Shown: positions 19,629 to 30,788, counted from the first letter of the stretch. The stretch: 42,693 nt of DNA from Pseudomonadales bacterium (GCA_022448085.1 JAKUTH010000021.1:1-42693); one strand, 5' to 3'. Notes: generated by a model from the letters alone, not told the origin. Translations and numbers: made by a program.

Positions 19629-20276
19629 CTACTCGAATCGGGATTTGTCCGACAAGAGTCTGGCAGCGAGATCCGATACGTTTGATTTTGGGAAAAACGT
19701 ACCGTTTCTCACGGAACTAATGATGTTTGTGAGTTCCAAGAGCGCCTTATCAAAATTGTCATTGACGAGAACGTAGTCGAATTCGTCGAAATGGGATATT
19801 TCCTGAACTGCCAGATTAGTACGCCGTTGGATTTCTTCGGAGCTATCTTCTCCGCGACACCGCAATCGTTCAACGAGAGCGATTCGAGAGGGTGGAAGAA
19901 CAAAAATACTGGTTGTAGCGGGTTCCTTTTCGCGGACCTTTCTAGCCCCTTGCCAGTCGATTTCGAGTATGACGTCTAACCCGTTGGTTAGGTCGGTATC
20001 AACGCTCTCGACAGAGGTTCCGTAGAGGTGACCGAAAACGCTGGCGTGTTCGAGAAACGCCGACTTGGATTTCAGGGCCAGGAAATCAGCTCGAGCAGTG
20101 AAGTAATAATGTTTACCCTCTTTTTCGCCTTGACGTTTCGGTCGGGTGGTATAAGAAACTGAGGAAACAAGCCTACGATCGGCTTCGAGAAGCGCGTTCA
20201 CAAGACTTGTTTTACCGGCTCCAGATGGCGCGGAAATGACGAAAAGCCGTCCCGAACGTTGTGATTTTGAACTCAT
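19629..20276 (-). CDS. gmk: Guanylate kinase
   Basis: Phosphorylates GMP to GDP with ATP. 215 residues with P-loop [11 protein letters not shown] near residue 15, the GMP-binding segment [21 protein letters not shown], and [14 protein letters not shown] with the lid region [20 protein letters not shown]. First gene of the gmk-rpoZ-spoT-ridA-recG cluster on the minus strand, 31 bases from rpoZ. Upstream in many gammaproteobacteria is yicC; here rph follows directly on the other strand. Confidence 0.97.
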   Translation of the reverse strand: MSSKSQRSGRLFVISAPSGAGKTSLVNALLEADRRLVSSVSYTTRPKRQGEKEGKHYYFTARADFLALKSKSAFLEHASVFGHLYGTSVESVDTDLTNGLDVILEIDWQGARKVREKEPATTSIFVLPPSRIALVERLRCRGEDSSEEIQRRTNLAVQEISHFDEFDYVLVNDNFDKALLELTNIISSVRNGTFFPKSNVSDLAARLLSDKSRFE

Positions 20277-20359
20277 GCAATCGCGCGATTAAAGATAGGT
20301 TTGGTTTGCTTCAGCGTAGCGAAAACTGAGGAGCGCGACGTCATCGCACCATTGTAACT

Positions 20360-20368
20360 TGATATGAT
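20360..20368 (+). promoter_or_regulatory. Putative extended -10 promoter for rph-pyrE
   Basis: TG-A-TATGAT (20360-20368) matches the extended -10 pattern in the 129-base gap between the divergent gmk and rph genes, 37 bases before the rph start. No convincing -35 box was found at 16-18 bases. A good ribosome site (GAGGGCAGG) lies immediately upstream of the rph ATG. Confidence 0.4.
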
Positions 20369-20405
20369 GCGCTGATTTTCAACGTCCGGACGAATTGAGG
20401 GCAGG

Positions 20406-21113
20406 ATGGATAGGCCGAGTGGTCGAGCGCCAGACGAGCTTCGAGCAATAACAATTACGCGTGATTTCACTAAGCACGCAGCCGCATCGGTACTAATCGA
20501 ATTTGGTGATACAAAAGTAATTTGCACCGCAAGTGTCGAGGACAACGTTCCGGGATTCATGCGAGGACAAGGTCGTGGGTGGGTCACTGCCGAATACGGC
20601 ATGTTGCCGGGCGCGACACATAGCCGAGCAGATAGAGAGGCGGCGCGTGGCAAACAAAGCGGTCGTACGGTCGAAATACAGCGACTCATCGGCAGATCTT
20701 TAAGGGCTGTGGTCGATTTGAATAAGTTGGGGGAGCGTACGATCAGAGTCGACTGCGACGTGATACAGGCTGACGGAGGAACGCGCACGGCTTCTATAAC
20801 GGGGGGTTCTGTCGCGCTTGCCGATGCGATACTCCAGATCGCTCCGGAAGCATTTATCGGCCTGGTCGGATCGATATCAGTGGGGGTGTTTCATGGCGTT
20901 CCAGTATTGGATTTGGACTATCCGGAGGACTCAAACGCAGACACGGACATGAACGTCGTCATGGTTGAAGGTGGTGGCTTTATCGAGATTCAAGGCACGG
21001 CGGAAGCAGCCCCGTTCGACGATGAAACGCTTGATGCGATGCTTGGATTGGCGAAAACTGGCATAGCTGCACTATTTAGGGAACAACGACACGCACTTGG
21101 GCTGGCATCTTGA
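20406..21113 (+). CDS. rph: Ribonuclease PH
   Basis: Phosphate-dependent 3' exonuclease that trims tRNA precursors and structured RNAs; works as a hexamer. 235 residues with the family blocks [52 protein letters not shown] and [36 protein letters not shown], then [18 protein letters not shown]. The C-terminus is full length, unlike the frameshifted gene of E. coli K-12. Overlaps pyrE by four bases (TTGA). Confidence 0.97.
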   Translation: MDRPSGRAPDELRAITITRDFTKHAAASVLIEFGDTKVICTASVEDNVPGFMRGQGRGWVTAEYGMLPGATHSRADREAARGKQSGRTVEIQRLIGRSLRAVVDLNKLGERTIRVDCDVIQADGGTRTASITGGSVALADAILQIAPEAFIGLVGSISVGVFHGVPVLDLDYPEDSNADTDMNVVMVEGGGFIEIQGTAEAAPFDDETLDAMLGLAKTGIAALFREQRHALGLAS

Positions 21114-21766
21114 CGGAAGAGGGAGTGAATCATTTCGTTCTCGATATGATTTCGCAAAGGGTGCTTAAGTTTGGTCCATTTACGCTCAAATCCGGCCGTC
21201 AAAGCCCGTACTTCTTCAATCTTGGAGCCATCGACCACGGCGATGGGCTTCGGCGTTTGGGGAGCGCATACGCCGAACGATTGCGGTTTCTGGAGTATGA
21301 CTTTGATGTCATTTTTGGCCCGGCGTACAAAGGCATTCCGATTGCGGTATCGACTTCCATAGCGATGGCTGAAACTGGTCAACCGGTGGGTGTTACATAC
21401 AATCGAAAAGAACCGAAAGGACACGGGGAGGGCGGTGTTTTGGTTGGTACGCCTTTGGCGGAACGCAGAGTTGTTATCGTCGACGATGTGTTAACAGCTG
21501 GAACAGCCGTGGTGGAATCGGCTCGTTTGGTGCGGGAGGCTGGTGGTGACCTCGTTGGGGTCCTCGTCGCGCTCGACCGACAGGAGTATGTTGAAGAAGG
21601 GTCTCTGACGGTTCTGGAAAGCATTTCGAGGGAGCTTTCGGTCCCTGTCGAAAGTATAGCGGGTCTGAATGACGTTGTTCGATGTATCAAGAGCGACCCC
21701 GAATACCGCCATACCTTGGCGCAGCTGACGCGATATCAGCAAGCACACTGTCAAGTTTTGGAGTAG
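21110..21766 (+). CDS. pyrE: Orotate phosphoribosyltransferase
   Basis: Joins orotate to PRPP to give OMP in pyrimidine synthesis. The type I PRTase PRPP loop is [14 protein letters not shown], and the family opening [19 protein letters not shown] and [17 protein letters not shown] with [13 protein letters not shown] are all present. 218 residues. Start is taken as TTG at 21110, overlapping the rph stop; this gives the N-terminal length seen in E. coli. A GTG at 21125 is an alternative that would remove five residues. The rph-pyrE pair is common in gammaproteobacteria and, in E. coli, rph affects pyrE expression. Confidence 0.95.
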   Translation: MTEEGVNHFVLDMISQRVLKFGPFTLKSGRQSPYFFNLGAIDHGDGLRRLGSAYAERLRFLEYDFDVIFGPAYKGIPIAVSTSIAMAETGQPVGVTYNRKEPKGHGEGGVLVGTPLAERRVVIVDDVLTAGTAVVESARLVREAGGDLVGVLVALDRQEYVEEGSLTVLESISRELSVPVESIAGLNDVVRCIKSDPEYRHTLAQLTRYQQAHCQVLE

Positions 21767-21930
21767 GCGTTAACGGGGGAATTTCTGAAATAATCGGGGA
21801 AACGTTGCGTCTGGCACGCCTACCCAGTGTTATATGATGATATTCGTGAAACGCGACCCCGAAGCCAGTTCTACCATTCGCATAAGCGCTGTATTCGATG
21901 TGCCGCTATTCTGGAATACTGCCAGCCGAC

Positions 21931-24245
<2,315 letters not shown>

Positions 24246-24356
24246 GGTTTGCTCAGTGTCCGTGCGTGAGTGAGGGAATTTGCGTGGAAGTTGCTGTGAA
24301 TCGGAGCGAGCTAGCTCAAAAGCGTACGCATACTACTCGGTTCGAGAGTTTCAACG

Positions 24357-25568
24357 CTAGGTCCTATTGCTCGTGTATAGCTCAGAGATTGCGGCGACCA
24401 ACTTACTTGCAATCTCGGCTTTAGGTGACTTATCAAAAGTGGTCTCGCCATGCGCATGCAAAAGGGTAACTTCGTTTTCGTCACTATCGAATCCGATGGT
24501 GTGGTCGGATACATCGTTCACGACGATTGCATCAAGGCATTTGCGCTCACGCTTTTGAACTGCATTTTTTACGAGGCTTTGTGTTTCTGCTGCGAATCCG
24601 ACTAAGTAAGGGGGATCCGACAATGCGGCAACGCTTGCAAGAATGTCATCGTTTTCGACGAGCTCGATGGACATCGGCGAGCCGTTTCGGTACATTTTTT
24701 TTATTTTGTGCGGTTCCGAATGGGTAGGTCGATAGTCGGCAACTGCAGCGACGCCAAACATGATGTCGATATCGTTCGCTATATCTAATACTGCGGACTT
24801 CATCTCTGCAGCAGAAATGATATTTATTTGCTGGACTCCCTTGGGCGGAGGTAGCGCGACGGGACCACTTACTAACGTGACGATGGCACCAGCATCCCTG
24901 GCGGCCTCCGCGATCGCGTAGCCCTGCTTTCCAGAGCTTGAGTTCGTTATGTAGCGGACCGGGTCAATCGATTCCCTTGTGGGCCCTGCAGTAACCAGAA
25001 CCCTGAGCCCGGTCATCGGCGTATCGATAGGGTCGGTCGTCACAAGCAAGTGCGAGACAATATCTTCTATCTCGAGCATTCTTCCTGGTCCAGTTTCGCC
25101 GCAGGCCTGCTCGCCGTAGTCGGGTCCGATGATGCTAACGCCGTCAGTTTCGAGCACTCCGATGTTTCTTTTCGTTGCAGAGTGATTCCACATTTCCAGG
25201 TTCATAGCTGGTGCGACGACTGTCGGAGCCGTCGTCGCTAAGTAAAGGGTTGTGAGTAGATCATTGCTCAGGCCGTTCGCCAGACGCGCGATTAGGTTTG
25301 CGGTTGCGGGTGCTATGAGTAATGTATCCGCCCAGCGGGCAAGTTCGATGTGTCCCATCGAGCGCTCGGCTTCTAAATCCCATAAATCGTTGCGTACGCG
25401 GTGTCCTGAGAACGTGGTCAGCACCGTGGTTGTAACGAAGTGATTCGCTGATTCGGTCATGACAGGTATGACGTCCATCCCGGCAGCGACGAGCTGCCGC
25501 ACCAGTGCGGGTGTCTTGTAAGCCGCAATACCGCCTCCGATGCCAAGTACGATGCGTTTCCCTTGCAT
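24357..25568 (-). CDS. coaBC: Bifunctional phosphopantothenoylcysteine decarboxylase/synthetase
   Basis: Two consecutive steps of coenzyme A synthesis: ligation of cysteine to 4'-phosphopantothenate (CoaB, C-terminal half) and FMN-dependent decarboxylation (CoaC, N-terminal half). CoaC marks are GIGGGIAAYKTPALVRQL, the PxMNxxMW motif as PAMNLEMW, and the catalytic-cysteine loop EQACGETGPGRM. CoaB begins near VLVTAGPTRESIDPVRYITN, with SSGKQGYAIAEAA. 403 residues, E. coli 406. Divergent from rpmB; algC follows downstream after 111 bases. coaD for the next step lies separately at 27.1-27.6 kb. Confidence 0.97.
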   Translation of the reverse strand: MQGKRIVLGIGGGIAAYKTPALVRQLVAAGMDVIPVMTESANHFVTTTVLTTFSGHRVRNDLWDLEAERSMGHIELARWADTLLIAPATANLIARLANGLSNDLLTTLYLATTAPTVVAPAMNLEMWNHSATKRNIGVLETDGVSIIGPDYGEQACGETGPGRMLEIEDIVSHLLVTTDPIDTPMTGLRVLVTAGPTRESIDPVRYITNSSSGKQGYAIAEAARDAGAIVTLVSGPVALPPPKGVQQINIISAAEMKSAVLDIANDIDIMFGVAAVADYRPTHSEPHKIKKMYRNGSPMSIELVENDDILASVAALSDPPYLVGFAAETQSLVKNAVQKRERKCLDAIVVNDVSDHTIGFDSDENEVTLLHAHGETTFDKSPKAEIASKLVAAISELYTSNRT

Positions 25569-25753
25569 TATTCATAGCTGTGAAAATCAGGGGGGCGCGA
25601 GGATAGCACGTCATATACCGGGCGTTGACCCCCTCGTACGTTGGGACGCTCGGGATCGAAGAGATTTTTTTGCACCGTCGATTGGTTGCTATAAATGTGT
25701 TATTTGGTTAACGCCCTTATTGGAAGAGGCTCGCATGAATTGGGGCTTCTGAC

Positions 25754-25782
25754 TTGGTTTGGGGCGAGCGCTTTGGTATAAA
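25754..25782 (+). promoter_or_regulatory. Putative promoter for rpmB-rpmG-mutM
   Basis: TTGGTT (25754-25759), 17 bases, TATAAA (25777-25782), the latter preceded by TG and one base (extended -10). Transcription would begin near 25789, leaving a leader of about 20 bases before rpmB. A second extended -10 (TGCTATAAA, 25687-25695) lies further upstream in the same 239-base gap between coaBC and rpmB. The remainder of the gap shows no gene. Confidence 0.5.
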
Positions 25783-25807
25783 GACGCACCTTTTTTCGGC
25801 GCCTCCG

Positions 25808-26044
25808 ATGTCCCAAGTGTGTCAAGTTACCGGTAAGCGGCCCATGAGCGGCAATCACGTTTCTCATGCAAACAATAAGACGCGGCGACGATTTCTCCCG
25901 AACATTCAGAATCATCGGTTCTGGGTGGAAAGTGAAAAGCGGTTTGTACGGCTGCGTGTTTCGACGGCCGGGATGCGCATCATCGATAAAAAAGGCATTG
26001 AAGAAGTTCTTGCTGATATACGTAAGCGCGGGGAGAAAGTCTGA
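25808..26044 (+). CDS. rpmB: 50S ribosomal protein L28
   Basis: Protein of the large ribosomal subunit. 78 residues, typical length, beginning [20 protein letters not shown] with [19 protein letters not shown] and a C-terminal [17 protein letters not shown] longer frame exists from 25754 but the family N-terminus (VCQVTGK) fixes the ATG at 25808. No clear Shine-Dalgarno precedes it. The stop overlaps the rpmG ATG by one base (TGATG), giving the usual rpmB-rpmG pair. Confidence 0.98.
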   Translation: MSQVCQVTGKRPMSGNHVSHANNKTRRRFLPNIQNHRFWVESEKRFVRLRVSTAGMRIIDKKGIEEVLADIRKRGEKV

Positions 26045-26199
26045 TGCGCGATAAAATTAAGTTGGTAAGCAGCGCGGACACGGGACACTACTACACGACG
26101 ACGAAAAATAAACGCCTCAGCCCTGACAAGCTCGAACTCAGAAAATATGACCCGGTAGTGCGTAAACACGTGATCTATCGGGAAGAGAAGATCAAGTAA
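26044..26199 (+). CDS. rpmG: 50S ribosomal protein L33
   Basis: Protein of the large ribosomal subunit. 51 residues starting [20 protein letters not shown], with [21 protein letters not shown] and the [10 protein letters not shown] end. It lacks the two CxxC zinc pairs, so it is the cysteine-free form, as in E. coli. Starts on the rpmB stop. Its TAA is followed with no gap, and in the same frame, by the CTG of mutM. Confidence 0.98.
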   Translation: MRDKIKLVSSADTGHYYTTTKNKRLSPDKLELRKYDPVVRKHVIYREEKIK

Positions 26200-27009
26200 C
26201 TGCCAGAGCTTCCTGAAGTTGAAACAACGCGACGTGGTGTTGCCCAGGTTTTAGAAGGTCGACGCCTGGTCGAGGTTGTAGTTCGGGAATCGAGACTTCG
26301 GTGGCCCGTAGTCGTTCCGAATGGGCTCTCCGGGCTGCGACTTAGCGCGGTTGATCGGAGGGCAAAGTACCTACTATTTCGATTCTCGCGCGTGACGATG
26401 CTCATACATTTAGGCATGTCAGGACGGTTGCGCGTTGTTTCAGCAAATATGCCAGCGGGCAAGCATGATCATGTGGATTTTCATTTCGAGGACGATCAAG
26501 TATTGCGACTCAGCGATCCCCGACGATTCGGCAGTATTCACTTCTCATCCGACCCGGTGGAAGCGCATTGGTTGTTAAAGAATTTAGGGCCTGAGCCCCT
26601 GAGCGCTGATTTTAGTGGTGAATACTTGCACCATGTTTCTCGGCACCGTCGTCAGGCCGTAAAAACGTTCATCATGAACGCACAGGTTGTGGTTGGGGTG
26701 GGAAACATATACGCGAATGAGTCGCTTTATCGGGCGGGTATTCGTCCGCGAAATGCAGCTGGTCGCATTTCGAAGGATCGTTATGTTGAGCTTGAACGAG
26801 CTATCCGAAGCACGTTAGAGGAAGCAATCGCGATGGGCGGCACGACTTTGAGGGATTACGTTGGGAGCGATGGGAAGCCTGGGTATTTTCGACAGGAATT
26901 ATTCGTATATGGGCGTGAAGGCAAAAGATGTCTTCGCTGCGAGACGATACTGAAGGGGATTCGGTTGGGGCAGCGAGCGACTGTGTACTGTCCGTATTGC
27001 CAGCATTGA
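26200..27009 (+). CDS. mutM: Formamidopyrimidine-DNA glycosylase (CTG start)
   Basis: Base-excision repair enzyme that removes 8-oxoguanine and formamidopyrimidines and cuts the abasic site. The catalytic N-terminus requires Pro2 and Glu3; the only frame position giving it is a CTG at 26200 followed by PELPEVETTRRGV. The preceding in-frame codon is the rpmG TAA, so no upstream start exists, and the first ATG (26392) would delete the active site. With CTG the length is 269 residues (E. coli 269). Lys56 in RRAKYLL, the helix-two-turn-helix with VGNIYANESLYRAGIRP, and the zinc finger (Cys244, Cys247, Cys264, Cys267) are all intact. Coupling to rpmG translation seems likely. Confidence 0.94.
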   Translation: MPELPEVETTRRGVAQVLEGRRLVEVVVRESRLRWPVVVPNGLSGLRLSAVDRRAKYLLFRFSRVTMLIHLGMSGRLRVVSANMPAGKHDHVDFHFEDDQVLRLSDPRRFGSIHFSSDPVEAHWLLKNLGPEPLSADFSGEYLHHVSRHRRQAVKTFIMNAQVVVGVGNIYANESLYRAGIRPRNAAGRISKDRYVELERAIRSTLEEAIAMGGTTLRDYVGSDGKPGYFRQELFVYGREGKRCLRCETILKGIRLGQRATVYCPYCQH

Positions 27010-27079
27010 GAGTGGGGGACAACCGCGCGGCTGACGAATATTGTTCGGGACGTATCTGGTTACGCGGTATCAGCTTTTC

Positions 27080-27562
27080 TTAAGACGTACTCTGTTCTTT
27101 GTAATAGTCCACGATGGCGGGGTGAACGAAGTTGGATATATCGCCGCCTAAAGCCGCGATCTCGCGAACTCGAGACGAGGACAGAAAAGACCACTTATGA
27201 GCGGTGGGTAGAAGAACATACTCGATATCGTGATCCAAAGATTGATTCATGGATAGCATCTGGAACTCGTAGTCGTAATCGGTCAATGTGCGAAGTCCTC
27301 TCAATACGAAACGAGTGTTCTTCGAACGCACATAGTCGACCAGCAAACCGTTAAAACCTTCGACGGATACTTGATCGTCAAGATGGGCAAGTGCTTCGCG
27401 ACAGAGTTCCATTCGATCGGCAAGGTATGTGGTCGGATCTTTATCGACAGACGTTCCTATCGCGACCACGACGTGGTCAAAAAGGTTTAGCGCCCGCTCG
27501 ACAATGTTGGTATGGCCGTGAGTGATAGGGTTGAAGCTTCCTGGGTAAACTACTGACGACAC
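27080..27562 (-). CDS. coaD: Pantetheine-phosphate adenylyltransferase
   Basis: Penultimate step of coenzyme A synthesis, adenylating 4'-phosphopantetheine. 160 residues with nucleotidyltransferase motif YPGSFNPITHGHTNIVERA near the N-terminus, the LRGLRTLTDYDYEFQM segment and the second signature SFLSSSRVREIA. Start is GTG at 27562. Lies downstream of rsmD on the minus strand with a 47-base gap, and converges on mutM across 70 bases in which no strong terminator is visible. The mutM-fdx-coaD order of Pseudomonas is kept except that the ferredoxin gene is absent. Confidence 0.97.
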   Translation of the reverse strand: MSSVVYPGSFNPITHGHTNIVERALNLFDHVVVAIGTSVDKDPTTYLADRMELCREALAHLDDQVSVEGFNGLLVDYVRSKNTRFVLRGLRTLTDYDYEFQMLSMNQSLDHDIEYVLLPTAHKWSFLSSSRVREIAALGGDISNFVHPAIVDYYKEQSTS

Positions 27563-27609
27563 ACTTGGACTCCAATATTCGCGGCGATACTAGCCCAACA
27601 CCTAATCGG

Positions 27610-28170
27610 TCACAAACAGAAGGTTCGAAGACGCAACAGCGCGAAACTTACTTCACCTGCGAACGATTTTTTCCACACTTCATACTTGGGATGTGCAAAT
27701 TCGGCTTGACGCGGCCTTTCCAGGTAAACGAAGGCGTCCGTTTCGAGGTGATGGTCCAGTAGATCCAGAATGTTCTGATACTGTTGATTTTCGAACGGAG
27801 GATCCAAGAAAACGATATCCCAGCTTTGCGTTTGACTCTCAAGCCAGCTAATGGCGTCGCTACACACGATGGTTGCTGGTGCTTCGAGCTCTGTCGCTGC
27901 CTTTTCGAGTTCCGCTGCCACTCGGGTATCAGAATCGACGAATGTTGCTCGAGCAGCACCGCGGGAAAGAGCTTCAAATCCCAGTGCGCCGGTGCCGGCA
28001 TATAAATCCAGAACGCGCGCGCCCGAAAGTTCGAGGTTAAGCCAGTTAAATAGCGATTCCCTTACCCGATCAAGGGTTGGGCGTAACCCCTCGGCGTTCG
28101 TGACAACGAGCTTTCGCCGCTTCCACTTACCACCGATAATGCGGACGGTCTGGCGTTTATTTGATGGCAC
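27610..28170 (-). CDS. rsmD: 16S rRNA (guanine966-N2)-methyltransferase
   Basis: SAM-dependent methyltransferase that modifies G966 of 16S rRNA in the small subunit. 186 residues with VRIIGGKWKRRKL at the N-terminus, GLRPTLDRVRESLFNWL, SAM-binding motif VLDLYAGTGALGFEALSRGA and catalytic motif FLDPPFEN. The GTG start at 28170 is only nine bases from the divergent ftsY start, so its promoter must lie inside ftsY or share that narrow region. Confidence 0.95.
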   Translation of the reverse strand: MPSNKRQTVRIIGGKWKRRKLVVTNAEGLRPTLDRVRESLFNWLNLELSGARVLDLYAGTGALGFEALSRGAARATFVDSDTRVAAELEKAATELEAPATIVCSDAISWLESQTQSWDIVFLDPPFENQQYQNILDLLDHHLETDAFVYLERPRQAEFAHPKYEVWKKSFAGEVSFALLRLRTFCL

Positions 28171-28179
28171 AAAGGGATA

Positions 28180-29130
28180 GTGGGAGAAGAAGGCGCAAAA
28201 AACGAGGGATTACGAGGACGTTTTATTCGATCCCTCGGTAAAACCCGATCAAAGGTCTCCCATGGCATTGGGAATCTTGTTCTGGGCGAAAAAAGAATTG
28301 ACGAGAACACTCTATTAGACCTTGAGGCAAGCTTGTTGACTACCGACGTCGGCATTGACGCCGCTGAGGCGATTATTGCGGGCCTCAAGGGGCGCTTATC
28401 ACGCAACGAGTTTTCGGATAGAAAGACGCTTCACCAGGCATTACAGGTCGAATTAACTGAGATGGCGCGTCCTCTGGGCAAACCGTTCCAAATTGGGTCA
28501 GCAAGGCCTTTCGTGGTGCTTTTCATCGGGGTCAATGGAGTGGGAAAGACGACTACGATTGGCAAGCTATCGAAACACCTGGAAGTCGCGGGCTTTTCCA
28601 CGTTGCTTGCAGCTGGGGACACATTCCGAGCCGCTGCGACCGAACAGATCCAGGCGTGGGGTGCCTCAAACGACGTCCCGGTCGTGTCCCAACAGTCAGG
28701 TGCTGACAGCGCGGCCGTAATTTACGATGCGATCGAAACAGCAAAACGTCGAGGCATAGATGTTGTATTGGCGGATACGGCGGGTCGATTGCAAGCAAAG
28801 AAAGGGCTCATGGATGAGTTATCAAAAATAAAACGCGTTATTGCCCGCACGGACGAAACTGCACCGCACGAATGCCTATTGGTGATTGACGCAAATGTTG
28901 GCCAAAATGCTATCTCTCAACTCCATGACTTTGACGAGGCAGTCGGAGTCTCTGGCATGATTGTGGCCAAGTTGGATGGCTCGGCCAGGGGTGGCGTCCT
29001 GTTTTCGCTGGCGCATGCGCAAGCCTCGCAGGAATGCACGCCGGTCTACTTCATTGGTCTTGGTGAGTCGGCGGACGATTTGGAGCCGTTCGATCCGGAT
29101 GCTTTCGTCGAAGCATTACTCGCGCCGTGA
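28180..29130 (+). CDS. ftsY: Signal recognition particle receptor FtsY, short form
   Basis: GTPase receptor that docks SRP-ribosome complexes at the inner membrane translocon. Only the N and G domains are present: a basic amphipathic start (RGRFIRSLGKTRSK), then GVNGVGKTTTIGKLS (G1), AAGDTFRAAATEQIQAW, DTAGRLQ (G3) and AKLDGSARGG (G4). 316 residues against 497 in E. coli; the acidic A domain is missing. GTG at 28180 is the earliest possible start, because an in-frame TGA lies at 28162. Heads the ftsY-ftsE-ftsX unit; overlaps ftsE by four bases (GTGA). Confidence 0.96.
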   Translation: MGEEGAKNEGLRGRFIRSLGKTRSKVSHGIGNLVLGEKRIDENTLLDLEASLLTTDVGIDAAEAIIAGLKGRLSRNEFSDRKTLHQALQVELTEMARPLGKPFQIGSARPFVVLFIGVNGVGKTTTIGKLSKHLEVAGFSTLLAAGDTFRAAATEQIQAWGASNDVPVVSQQSGADSAAVIYDAIETAKRRGIDVVLADTAGRLQAKKGLMDELSKIKRVIARTDETAPHECLLVIDANVGQNAISQLHDFDEAVGVSGMIVAKLDGSARGGVLFSLAHAQASQECTPVYFIGLGESADDLEPFDPDAFVEALLAP

Positions 29131-29813
29131 GTAAGATCGAATTTCAGAGGGTCACGAAACGATTTGAGGGCGGCGGTGAAGCGCTAAAGGATGTATCGGT
29201 CGTGTTTCCCGAAGGGACCATGACATTTTTGACCGGCCACTCGGGGGCGGGGAAAAGTACGTTTCTTCGTCTACTTTTAAGGACAGAAAGCCCCACGCGC
29301 GGCCAGATTTTCGTTAACGACGTCAATATCGTCAAATTACCCGTTAGAAAAATCCCTGCATACCGTCAAAATCTTGGGGCAGTATTTCAGGATCATCACC
29401 TGCTTGCGGAAAGGAGCGTGTACGAAAATGTGGCGCTGCCCCTCAAAGTCGCGGGTATGCGTGAGCAGGATGTCGCGAGGAGGGTTCGAGCGGCGCTGTC
29501 ACGCGTAGGCTTGCTCGAAAAGGAACGGCTTGGAACGCGGGCTCTCTCGACCGGCGAACAACAGCGAGTGGGTATTGCTAGGGCCGTAGTCAATAGGCCC
29601 AAAGTACTTCTCGCCGACGAGCCAACAGGCAATCTCGATCCGGACTTATCGCGAGACATCATGACCTTGTTTGAACAGTTTAATCAGGTGGGAACAACCG
29701 TGATCGTAGCGAGCCATGATCGCGAATTGATTGATGCGATGGGTTTTCGAATTGTTGAGCTAGCTAGCGGCGGCGTGATCCGCGATGACGATTCGACAAA
29801 CTTGGACAAATAG
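29127..29813 (+). CDS. ftsE: Cell division ATP-binding protein FtsE
   Basis: ABC-type ATPase that with FtsX controls periplasmic amidase activation at the septum. 228 residues: Walker A GHSGAGKST, Q-loop in LGAVFQDHHLL, signature LSTGEQQRVGIARAV, Walker B VLLADEPTGNLD and H-loop ASHDRELI. The signature reads LSTGEQQR where most members have LSGGEQQR; the serine and second glycine that contact ATP remain. GTG start overlaps the ftsY stop. Confidence 0.97.
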   Translation: MSKIEFQRVTKRFEGGGEALKDVSVVFPEGTMTFLTGHSGAGKSTFLRLLLRTESPTRGQIFVNDVNIVKLPVRKIPAYRQNLGAVFQDHHLLAERSVYENVALPLKVAGMREQDVARRVRAALSRVGLLEKERLGTRALSTGEQQRVGIARAVVNRPKVLLADEPTGNLDPDLSRDIMTLFEQFNQVGTTVIVASHDRELIDAMGFRIVELASGGVIRDDDSTNLDK

Positions 29814-30771
29814 AAGGATGGCAGCGTCTAAGGAACCATGGCCCAGGTCCAAGCGGCCTATTGCGGCAACGTTTCGAGATCACGTAAGTGTCATTAGGGA
29901 TAGTGTTCGTTTCACGAGCAGTCGGTTCGGCACAAGCCTGTTGGTATGGCTTTTGATTGGTACCGCAATGGCGCTGCCAGCGGGCTTGTATTTGATCGAA
30001 AGAAATATCGAAGTGATCTCGAGACAGTGGGATAGCCTCAATAGCTTTTCGGTTTATTTCGAGGTCGGTGCGTCGGTGGGCGATATAAACGAATTGGTTC
30101 AACAAATTCGTAACCACAGTGACATTGTGACGGTTTCAACGGTTACGCCCGAGGAAGCTCTGAACGAATTTAGTTCGTACAAGGAGATCACGGATGCGAT
30201 GACGCTTCTCGAGTCCAATCCACTACCAGCATCTGCGCGGGTCACGGTAGATGATCAACTGTCTCTTGAGCGCCTTAGTGAAGTCGCGTCGCAATTCGAG
30301 GCGGTAGGCGTCGTTGACGAAATTGTTGTTGAAAGGGCATGGCTTCAGCGCTTGCAAGCGATTGGCGAGTTCATCAGTCGGCTAGGATGGGTGCTCGGTA
30401 TTTTATTTGGCGCGGGGGCGGTACTTATTACTGCGGCTTCGGTTCGTCTCGCACTCGAGATGCGCCTTGAAGAAATCAAAGTACTCAAGCTAGTTGGTGC
30501 AACAAACGCATTTATTACGAGACCGTTCTTGTACTCTGGTGCGATCTACGGCCTAGGGGGCGCTTTGGTCGCGGCGATGGTGTTGTCGGCAGCTCTTATC
30601 TTACTTGAAGCTCCGCTCGGAGCCTTATGGTCGAGCTATGGTCAGATGGTGAATTTACAGGGCGATGAGCCGGCGTTTTACTCTGGCCTCGGCCTCGTTG
30701 GCGTGATTCTAGGTGTAATCGGAGGATTAGTCGCGTCAAATCAACGACTTAGGGAAATAAATATCGATTAA
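29785..30771 (+). CDS. ftsX: Cell division protein FtsX
   Basis: Inner-membrane partner of FtsE; its periplasmic loop recruits amidase activators such as EnvC to split septal peptidoglycan. 328 residues: a cytoplasmic basic N-terminus, first membrane segment at about residues 50-70 (LLVWLLIGTAMALPAGLYLI), a periplasmic domain of ~110 residues, then three membrane segments with RLALEMRLEEIKVLKLVGATNAFITRPF, the coupling region typical of the family. Start is uncertain: ATG at 29785 overlaps ftsE by 29 bases; ATG at 29818 lies just after the ftsE stop but has AGAAGG with no spacer. Confidence 0.94.
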   Translation: MTIRQTWTNRRMAASKEPWPRSKRPIAATFRDHVSVIRDSVRFTSSRFGTSLLVWLLIGTAMALPAGLYLIERNIEVISRQWDSLNSFSVYFEVGASVGDINELVQQIRNHSDIVTVSTVTPEEALNEFSSYKEITDAMTLLESNPLPASARVTVDDQLSLERLSEVASQFEAVGVVDEIVVERAWLQRLQAIGEFISRLGWVLGILFGAGAVLITAASVRLALEMRLEEIKVLKLVGATNAFITRPFLYSGAIYGLGGALVAAMVLSAALILLEAPLGALWSSYGQMVNLQGDEPAFYSGLGLVGVILGVIGGLVASNQRLREINID

Positions 30772-30788
30772 TCAATGTGTTGACTCGG

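Noticed and set aside
20273-20788. 171-codon minus-strand frame ending at gmk, possible yicC position
   Set aside because: The translation is antisense to rph and has no resemblance to YicC.
21764-21822. TAGGCGT and ACGCCTA inverted repeat after pyrE
   Set aside because: Seven-base arms 45 bases apart, one arm partly in pyrE, no T tract; weak as a terminator.
24308-24317. GAGCTAGCTC palindrome between coaBC and algC
   Set aside because: Ten-base self-complementary sequence with no loop or T tract and no nearby promoter; probably chance.
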